A stretch of 33,971 nt of DNA from NCBI GenBank assembly GCA_030267965.1, contig BRYA01000358.1, positions 65,813 through 99,783 on the forward strand, written 5' to 3'. Positions 28,401-33,971 of this stretch are shown here, one piece after another; the first letter of the stretch is position 1; each line of letters opens with the position of its first letter. Under the pieces are notes generated by a model, which worked only from the letters and a program-made list of their open reading frames with translations, searched no databases and was not told the origin of the DNA. This DNA is from Triparma columacea (lineage: Eukaryota > Sar > Bolidophyceae > Parmales > Triparmaceae). The position numbers and the translations under genes were made by a program.

Positions 28401-31400
28401 GAAATGTTGGACAGTGTACAAAGACACTGACATGCTCAACGAAGACTTCCCATTGAGCTCTCAAACTGTGCATGCATCAGGAAGAACTACCTGGATGTTT
28501 GAAGCACTCACAACCATTGGTGGCGTTCCCCAGACTAAAGTCATATTTGCTTCCAAGGTGGACATCAAGGGCTCTGTGCCTAGTTTTGTCATGAACCGCT
28601 TGTCAACCGGGTATGCAAGCAACATGATTGAATTGCGGAAGAAGTTTGACAAGAGTAAAGAGATTGACGCTTCAACAAGGATCCAGATAATAAGTGGAAT
28701 AGGTGAAATCAAAGAAATGACCACTGAGACATTTGATACCAAGCTCGTAGAGGTTGAAGACAAACAAAAGGTTGAAGGTGCATTCCCTCTGGCAGATACC
28801 TGGCTTAAGGTGGAAGAGAAGGGAAAGGGATGGGGAAAGACAACAGTGACAGTTAGAGCTGGTTTGGAGGAAGCTGCTGCCTACTTCTGGGACTTTGAGA
28901 GCAAAGTCCATCAAGAAACAACAGGAGATGTTGAGAGGGTTATTGAGGAGAAGAAGGGGACATGGGAAGTGGTTGTGAGGAGAAGGCAGAAGTTGGAGTC
29001 AAAACAAGGTGTCAAAAAAAGAGACAGGGAGTTCTGGAATGTGATGAAGCTGCACAAGATGGGTGAAGAAATCATTGTGATTATAATGGAGCCAATAATG
29101 GAGATTATGGAGAGAAGTAATGCTTTGAGCAACACTGAGAGATCTACTGAACAAAGGGCATCTGAAGAAGTCGCAATAATGTTCACAAAAAGGGGAGAGA
29201 AGACAACCAAGGTAGAATTTGTCACCAAGGTAGAGCTTGGTAGCTCTGTGAGTGTGGAGGCAACAAGATCAACTCTGGAGAGGCACCTAGACGAGGCTGC
29301 TGAGGCACAACGATACTTTATTGACCTTGTCCCTTTAATGGAGATGTCTAAGCAAGTTGGGGAGGCCTTGGGTGCTGATTTGGTTTGGGATGGAGGACAA
29401 CTTGGAGGAGCACACTCAAGGAAGGACAGAGAGAGACATGTTGAGGAGGTGTGTAAAGAGAGTGCTTCACTGAGGGAGGTTGTGAAGAAGTACCCTTGGT
29501 TTGTCACTTTGCTGAAGAGGGCAAGGCTTTGTGAGTATAACTTCAACAGCTCAGTGTCTACCAAGCTTGAGTGTGTGGAGGAGAAGGAAGCAAGGGTGAT
29601 TGGGAACAACTTGATGCCTTGTTTGAAGAGCAGGAAGGTGATTGAAGCTGGGGTAGATGTGTGGAAATTGCAGAACAGGGCTGTTGGGGAGCTGTTTGAG
29701 GAGTTTCCATGGATGGAGGGCATGTTTGTGGAGATTGGGAAGGGTGTAGTCAAGACTGCTCCGTGGGGGTTGATGTTTCGAGTTACTGTTGGTGCTGTTA
29801 CATCTATCTTTGATTTGCTTACTGATGTGTATGTGACGTACATGTTTTGGAGTGATAAGAAGTATGGGTACTTTAAGGCATCTTTGGCAAGTTTGATGGT
29901 TTCAATAGCGATTCAAATGCTTTTTGTTTGGGGACAAAACAAGAAGTTGGGGATGTTGAGAGTGATGAGGGAATGGTTTCCTATTTTAATTGGCTTTAAG
30001 CCTGCTGTTGATGCTTACAGGGTTGCAAAGGGAGAAAAGCAAGAGGCTGGACAAATAATAGATGCTCTGACAGAGTTGACTTTGATGAAAGTGATTGAGA
30101 TGTTTGCTGAGGCAATACCTGGAGTGATTATCCAACTTATGGCTATTGCAACGAATGATAAAGAGGTTGCGGATGCAGCCTGGGTCTCACTTTCAGTTTC
30201 AGCTTTGTCAACAGGTTTTGCATCCGCAACTATTAGTTATGATTTTGACACCGACCCAGTGAAGAGAGAGCAAGTGCCTGATTTCTATGGTTATGTGCCT
30301 GCAAATCCCACCAAAAGATCTATCATATTTGTTTCAATGACACTCTTTAGTGCATGTATGCTTGTGATAAGATGCATGACAATAGTTGTGTTAGGGCTAC
30401 TTGGTGGTAGATGGGTCTTTCTCTATGTTGGGGCAGATCTTGGTCTGTACTTGTTAGTGAAGATAGTAAGAGGCGATTTTTGGTATTGGCCACCAAGTGC
30501 AGAAATATTATTCAGTATTATAGCTAGAACGTTGGTGAAAGTTGTAACAGACTTTACATCAATTGTGCAGTTTAGGCATCCTAATGAGGTTGGAGGGATG
30601 TATTGGATATTTGGATTTGTGTTGACGATGGGAAGTCTTCCAGTAGCTATAATGCTAGCTGCAAGTGAAGATGTTGATGAGGAGCGACTTGAAATTGCAT
30701 GGGCAGTAGTTGGAATATTCATACCATGTACAATTGTGTTGTTTGCTGTATTCTTTTTGAGCATCAATAGGAAATACTTGGGCACCTTTTACAGCATGCG
30801 AAGGGGAAAGGACTTAGCAGTACAGCGATTTAGAGATTCAGCTGATGAGGCATCTAAAGCAGATTCAGTGTTCAATAACTCAAAGCACCTCTGGAAGTCA
30901 ATTGAAGAGGAAGTAAAAGCTTGGGTAATAGCAAACTGGGATAGATGGGAGGAGGAGAAGCCAAAGTGGTTTGATGAAGCAACACAATCAAGAGTGCCTG
31001 TGGAATACATTCCTTCTGCTACATCAAGACAGAGGGAGAGTATCAGGCGTGCAAGTGCTGATCTTGAAGGAGAAAATGGCGTGGGAGGTGCCTTGATGGC
31101 AAGTATTAGACGAACAAGCATTGCATATGGCGCTGGAGATGATGTTGTGAGAATAGCTCCAGCCGTCTTTAGAGACAATTTACAAGATATCTCAGATCCT
31201 AAACGTATAGGACAGGAACTAGGTAGACAACTGTTACATGCTGTTAAGTCTAGAAAGAAGATAATGGCAAAAGAACACGCTGTCAGGAAATTTATCATAA
31301 ATGACGATATATTGAGCGGTGTGACTCAGAAGTACGAGTTTGTCATACCAATGCTTGCAGCTATTGTCAAAAACAAGCTATGCAAGTTGAGGAAGGTAGA

Positions 31401-33069
31401 GGGTAAGGCTGGAGAGCTGGGAAAGAAGGAAGGAAAGGAGATTGGAGAGTCTCTAGCGAGGAGTTTGGCTATTAATACTCAGCCAGTTGCTGCAGTTGAT
31501 GCCTTCATCTTAAATTTCCCTGCTCTACAGGAGCTTGATGAGGAGTATGAATGGTTCAGACCTATGCTTGAGACAATTAGCTACAGGCTATTGGAGGAAG
31601 TGCCTTGGGGGTTAAAGGCAAGAGTGACTGTTGGGGCTATCACCAGTATTGCTGATTTGCTAACTGATGTGTATGTGACTTACATGTTTTGGGATGATGA
31701 GAAGTATGGGTACTTTAAAGCTTCTTTGGCAAGTTTGGTGGCATCCATAGGGATACAAATGCTTTTTGTTTGGGGACAGAATAGGAAGTTAGGGATGACA
31801 AGGGTGATGAGAGAATGGTTTCCTATTTTAATTGGCTTTAAGCCTGCTGTTGATGCTTACAGGGTTGCAAAGGGCGATAAACATGAGGCTGGGTGTACTG
31901 TTAATCCAATGTTTGAGATGACAGCTATGAAGATGGCAGAAATGTTTGCCGAGGCCATACCTGGAGTTATCATTCAACTTATGGCTATAGCATCAAGTGA
32001 CAAAGATGTTGGAACTTCAGCATGGCTTTCTGTTGCAGTGTCAGCAATTACCACAGGCTTTGCCTCAGCAACCATCAGTTATGACTGGGACACTGACCCA
32101 ATCAAGAGAGAGGAAGTGCCTGACTTCTATGGGTATGTGCCTGCAAATCCCACCAAAAGATCTATAATATTTGTTACAATGATGCTCTTTAGTGCAGGTA
32201 TGCTTGTGATAAGGTGCATGACAATAGTTGTGTTAGGGCTACTTGGCAGTAGATGGGTTACTCTCTATATTGGTGCTGATCTTGGTCTATACTTGTTGGT
32301 GAAGATCTTGATAGGAGACTTTTGGTATTGGGTTCCTGTTGGTGGCAACACTGAAATAGTGTTTAGTATTGTCGGCAGACTGTTGATAAAAGTTGTGACA
32401 GACTTTACATCAATTGTGCAGTTTAGGCATCCTAATGAGCTTGGTGGAATGTATTGGGTGCTTGGATTTGTATTGACAATGGGAAGTCTCCCAGTAGCTA
32501 TGATGCTAGCTGTAAGGGAAGATGTTGATGAGGAGCGACTTGAAATTGCATGGGCAGTAGTTGTAATATTCATACCATGTACAATTGTGTTGTTTGCTGT
32601 ATTTTTTTTTAACATTAAAAGGAAATACTTGAGCACCTTCTACAGCTTGCAAAGGGGAAAGGACTTGACAGTACAGCGATTTAGAGATTCAGCTGACGAT
32701 GCATCGAAGGCAGAATCAATATTCAGTAACTCAAAGCACCATTGGGAGTCGATAGAAGAGGAAGTAAAAGCTTGGGTAGAGGCTAACTGGGTTAAATGGG
32801 AGGAGGAGAAGCCAGATTGGTTTGATGAAACAATGAGAGCAAAAATGCCAGTTGAATACATTCCAGAATCTGGAGACGCTAGAAGGAGAGAGAGTGTGAG
32901 GAGAGCAAGTGTTGATGTTGAAGCTGAGGGTGGTCTTGCAGGTGCTGTAAGAGCAAGTATTAGAAGAGCAAGTGTAGGAGGTGCTGATGGTGGAGATATT
33001 ATAAAGATTGGAGGTGGGAAATATAAAGTAAGCAGTGTTAATCCCATAGAAGATGAAAATGGGAAGTAA
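25465..33069 (+). CDS. Giant multi-START-like protein with duplicated XKR-like membrane module (2534 aa)
   Basis: Intronless coding region from the ATG beginning M-N-N-H-E-A-L-L-A; earlier in-frame codons lie in a probable UTR intron. The N-terminus is a short coiled coil, then an Ala/Glu linker with a perfect 17-residue duplication (108-141). Four to five START-like (StARkin) units follow at about 171-350, 421-580, 647-833, 886-1076 and 1109-1289. They are recognised by repeated beta-strand/helix patterns and endings such as A-L-T-L-V-G-T-M-E-A-K. Then come two copies of a multi-pass module, about 1433-1766 and 2047-2382. Each starts P-W-G-L and contains D-L-L-T-D-V-Y-V-T-Y-M-F, E-A-I-P-G-V-I-I-Q-L and R-C-M-T-I-V-V-L-G-L-L, and each is followed by W-E-E-E-K-P and R-R-A-S-type basic phosphosites. 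The T-D helix and E-x-x-P-x-x-x-x-Q-L motif recall XK-related scramblases. Lipid sensing, transfer or scrambling at a membrane is my inference, not shown. Confidence 0.8.
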   Translation: MNNHEALLAERDTKIVQLEAITTKLFADLTAAASSANEVAAAVKDAAGEGATAAGIVTVVNDHALTLRAAADRAAAHKRAADNVETIEVIKRRAVVPKVTEDYVDAPEVAAENTAAPEAVDDSAEVAAENTAAPEAVDDSAAALDGGMDGNTTHPALDKIKYKQNQAHEEMVGVLVERGAVEGIIEQSWDTKRANVGVVIHDEQQLVLDYILTDCNSGVFRRATIHREKGDRIVFWQNYLNGTTTVEYLLRIRAVRNEGSGQCVAIESEDENGLPKEAKTKLVKIARSNNAHRARVDGEIRLAAYEHGQTALTLVGTMEAKEMRSEGRGDVNTVYMSIKGLVEEIEKNFHKPEVIDERRKKHFVEEIIPSPPPLTEEEERMLEGIGGLENELYEKGKRVKGTLKEGVDKFLWRNGDKLWGAFGVNVDKSAKSVLAEQFLLDTFVRSDEHFKNNGNLPRVIRNGVDGTRSLHQHAGVKVPAATNRLFQNWFVWKEVKPENGGTSYMLALVQLTEYPGGGFKDLSKEGFVLAESTGVYFFNEIAPNVCRVTCIQTFDLHFQGLQKTLMDNAIDYLAKSQLVEANKLQEKFRRNGKMVDAEVRGVLVERMKEGAELEEDQKKMFGELEELFGGEKEGRWGPLESPYGGVKMEIMYKQQVKGKKTLGFGRAECFADCSAEEAAAWFFEYCNRERMTVDREEGNPARLEIKESGEGRVNEKLFATVKKFPFPLQKREFVMRYVWQKGHQDDTMSVAFVPSEEKVDYGGNLGKLVKATTSGILTAKNIKDHNGVHQCKLTLTQFMDAGGLIPVKVVDRTIPRGLSAIATIRNSFKQDTKIDKAALASLANIIKNEPQDHTKEEEAVMRDGKEFHGKYMTSNKFKNLKSPDPRVKMKAVHLEGESLVVGVCEAVVDASLAECVAYEFIKDSRQRKAKLGKKYKAIKTKKLNGHSQLYLNRRSLGVRGFSDREWRAFCTWQIEEGGKKCWTVYKDTDMLNEDFPLSSQTVHASGRTTWMFEALTTIGGVPQTKVIFASKVDIKGSVPSFVMNRLSTGYASNMIELRKKFDKSKEIDASTRIQIISGIGEIKEMTTETFDTKLVEVEDKQKVEGAFPLADTWLKVEEKGKGWGKTTVTVRAGLEEAAAYFWDFESKVHQETTGDVERVIEEKKGTWEVVVRRRQKLESKQGVKKRDREFWNVMKLHKMGEEIIVIIMEPIMEIMERSNALSNTERSTEQRASEEVAIMFTKRGEKTTKVEFVTKVELGSSVSVEATRSTLERHLDEAAEAQRYFIDLVPLMEMSKQVGEALGADLVWDGGQLGGAHSRKDRERHVEEVCKESASLREVVKKYPWFVTLLKRARLCEYNFNSSVSTKLECVEEKEARVIGNNLMPCLKSRKVIEAGVDVWKLQNRAVGELFEEFPWMEGMFVEIGKGVVKTAPWGLMFRVTVGAVTSIFDLLTDVYVTYMFWSDKKYGYFKASLASLMVSIAIQMLFVWGQNKKLGMLRVMREWFPILIGFKPAVDAYRVAKGEKQEAGQIIDALTELTLMKVIEMFAEAIPGVIIQLMAIATNDKEVADAAWVSLSVSALSTGFASATISYDFDTDPVKREQVPDFYGYVPANPTKRSIIFVSMTLFSACMLVIRCMTIVVLGLLGGRWVFLYVGADLGLYLLVKIVRGDFWYWPPSAEILFSIIARTLVKVVTDFTSIVQFRHPNEVGGMYWIFGFVLTMGSLPVAIMLAASEDVDEERLEIAWAVVGIFIPCTIVLFAVFFLSINRKYLGTFYSMRRGKDLAVQRFRDSADEASKADSVFNNSKHLWKSIEEEVKAWVIANWDRWEEEKPKWFDEATQSRVPVEYIPSATSRQRESIRRASADLEGENGVGGALMASIRRTSIAYGAGDDVVRIAPAVFRDNLQDISDPKRIGQELGRQLLHAVKSRKKIMAKEHAVRKFIINDDILSGVTQKYEFVIPMLAAIVKNKLCKLRKVEGKAGELGKKEGKEIGESLARSLAINTQPVAAVDAFILNFPALQELDEEYEWFRPMLETISYRLLEEVPWGLKARVTVGAITSIADLLTDVYVTYMFWDDEKYGYFKASLASLVASIGIQMLFVWGQNRKLGMTRVMREWFPILIGFKPAVDAYRVAKGDKHEAGCTVNPMFEMTAMKMAEMFAEAIPGVIIQLMAIASSDKDVGTSAWLSVAVSAITTGFASATISYDWDTDPIKREEVPDFYGYVPANPTKRSIIFVTMMLFSAGMLVIRCMTIVVLGLLGSRWVTLYIGADLGLYLLVKILIGDFWYWVPVGGNTEIVFSIVGRLLIKVVTDFTSIVQFRHPNELGGMYWVLGFVLTMGSLPVAMMLAVREDVDEERLEIAWAVVVIFIPCTIVLFAVFFFNIKRKYLSTFYSLQRGKDLTVQRFRDSADDASKAESIFSNSKHHWESIEEEVKAWVEANWVKWEEEKPDWFDETMRAKMPVEYIPESGDARRRESVRRASVDVEAEGGLAGAVRASIRRASVGGADGGDIIKIGGGKYKVSSVNPIEDENGK
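25786..25887 (+). repeat. Perfect 51-bp tandem duplication
   Basis: Two identical 51-bp units (25786-25836 and 25837-25887) encode E-V-A-A-E-N-T-A-A-P-E-A-V-D-D-S-A twice. Identity at every synonymous position implies a recent event. Confidence 0.95.
29761..31030 (+). repeat. Membrane module copy 1 of tandem duplication
   Basis: This copy aligns to 31603-32878. The offset is 1842 bp through the first half and becomes 1851 bp after a 9-bp (3-codon) insertion in copy 2 near 32340. Stretches of over 40 identical bases occur, for example at 30667 and 32518, among more diverged DNA. Confidence 0.9.
31603..32878 (+). repeat. Membrane module copy 2 of tandem duplication
   Basis: Second copy of the multi-pass module. 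It is preceded by a linker (about 31140-31600) that does not obviously match the linker before copy 1. It carries the extra G-G-N residues before the seventh or eighth membrane helix. Confidence 0.9.
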
Positions 33070-33971
33070 CTAAAGGGCAGCAACATTTGTAGGATGAAAT
33101 GATTTCATTTGTTATGGTTTTGATAAGTGCAGAAGTGTAATAGGTGATTGAGGGAATGTTAAAGTGGATTGTGAGTATTATGAAAGTGTAGTAGATGTTT
33201 TTAGAAATTTTAAAGTAGTTTGTGAGTATGTAGGAAGCATACTAGATGTATTGTGGCAGTGTTAAAGTGGTTTGTGAGTATTGAGGAAGTATAGTAAATG
33301 TGTATGAAATTTTGGAGAGTTTTGGAAGTGTTATAGTGGTTTGTGAGTGTTGTGGTAGTGTTATAAATAGGTATGAAATTTTGAAGAATTGTGGAAGTGT
33401 TATAGTGGTTTGTGAGTATAATAAAAAGTGTAGTGGATATGTATAGGGATAAAGTAAAGGAGGGTGAGTGTAGAAGTTGAGAGGAGTGAGAGGAGTAAAG
33501 GAGGGAGAGTAGAAGAGAGGAGGGTGTAAGGTGGAATGATGTGTGTAAGTGTAGTAAATGTGTATGTAGATGAATTTAGGAGGGTGAGTGTGGTTGTGAA
33601 GAGAAGAGAGAGAGGGATTAAATAGTGAGAGTTGAAGGGAGGAGAGTATAAGGTTGAAAGCAGGCGTATCCTCGGGATCGGGACCGATTGGGAAGCCTGT
33701 TGGAATTGGGGATGGAATTGGGGTTGGGGTTGGAGTTGGGGATGGAGTTGGGGTTGGAGTTGGGATTGGAGCTGGGATTGGAGCTGAGGTTGGGTTCAAG
33801 TAAGGGATAATGGTTTGTGTTTGGGTTAGAAATTGGGTTCGAGTAAGGGATAGAGTTGGAGTACGAGATAGTGTTGGGGTTGCGTTAGGGTACAGTGTTG
33901 GCGTTAAGGTTAGGGTAATATTTTTAGTTTGTAAAAGAATTTGTTTTAGGGAGAGAATTTGTTTTAGGTAG
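33070..33971. repeat. Cytosine-poor tandem-repeat region at the right edge
   Basis: About 900 bp with almost no C on the plus strand up to 33650. From 33158 to 33420 a diverged unit containing GTTAAAGTGGTTTGTGAGTA recurs about five times, spaced 50-70 bp apart. Then come GA-rich sequence and, at 33710-33790, a (GGRRTTGGRGTT)n array. The last 150 bp has scattered GGGTTAG/GTTAGGG-like words. No gene is supported; a Pro/Thr frame on the minus strand (33799-33242) is a by-product of the repeat. Confidence 0.8.

Noticed and set aside
33242..33799. Minus-strand Pro/Thr-rich open frame (P-T-P-T-P-I-P repeats)
   Set aside because: It is produced by the G-rich tandem repeat, with no domain, and the adjoining sequence is low complexity on the same strand.
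1..33971. tRNA, rRNA, CRISPR array, insertion sequence or transposon open frame
   Set aside because: I saw no cloverleaf, conserved rRNA stretch, spaced direct-repeat array, transposase or reverse transcriptase motif. Small structured RNAs cannot be excluded by eye.

Overview
This is nuclear DNA from a eukaryote. It is gene-dense, with short spliceosomal introns (about 60-350 bp), branch points of the CTAAC/TACTAAC type and a repeated extended 5' splice site, GTGAGAA(T). Two genes encode N-termini that look like the secretory-type plastid presequences of algae with a red-derived complex plastid. One has an ASAF-like cleavage motif, and the other has a signal peptide followed by a twin-arginine thylakoid signal ahead of a PsbP-like domain. 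With the protein families present, this points to a photosynthetic stramenopile. A bolidophyte/Parmales-like or diatom-like alga is my guess from memory, not something the sequence proves.

Layout, left to right: (1) 164-1331 (-), a plastid-targeted helical repeat protein with 24 tandem AAAEAK units. (2) 1487-3066 (+), a sphingomyelin-synthase-like membrane enzyme. (3) 3243-6369 (-), a large low-complexity protein with a SAM domain. (4) 6514-11728 (+), the eIF2alpha kinase GCN2, whose RWD domain is only visible after splicing. (5) 11756-12589 (-), a PsbP-like thylakoid-lumen protein. (6) 12588-14126 (+), a DUF262 (GmrSD/ParB-like) protein ending in a RanBP2 zinc finger. (7) 14161-17861 (-), a MAPKKK with a RanBP2 zinc finger. 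(8) 18272-20631 (+), an RCC2/TD-60-like seven-bladed propeller protein. (9) 20837-21394 (-), a small hypothetical protein. (10) 21756-24746 (+), a P1B-1 copper ATPase. (11) 25465-33069 (+), an intronless 2534-residue protein. It carries four or five START-like lipid-binding domains followed by a multi-pass membrane module present twice in tandem. (12) 33070-33971, a cytosine-poor, repeat-rich tail.

Neighbouring genes mostly alternate strand. Convergent pairs are packed with as little as 27-34 bp between stop codons, and one divergent pair has overlapping start codons. No operon-like pathway logic is visible. GCN2, the MAPKKK and RCC2 are separate signalling or housekeeping genes. The plastid genes, the copper ATPase and the lipid-related genes (SMS-like enzyme, START/XKR-like giant) are unrelated neighbours as far as the sequence shows.

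The most unusual item is the giant START-array/duplicated membrane protein. It is intronless and visibly more AT-rich than the other genes. Its membrane module resembles XK-related (XKR) scramblases, and two long copies remain almost identical in DNA stretches. The DUF262-RanBP2 fusion comes second. Exon structures were inferred by eye from splice signals, phase and homology; no transcript evidence was available.
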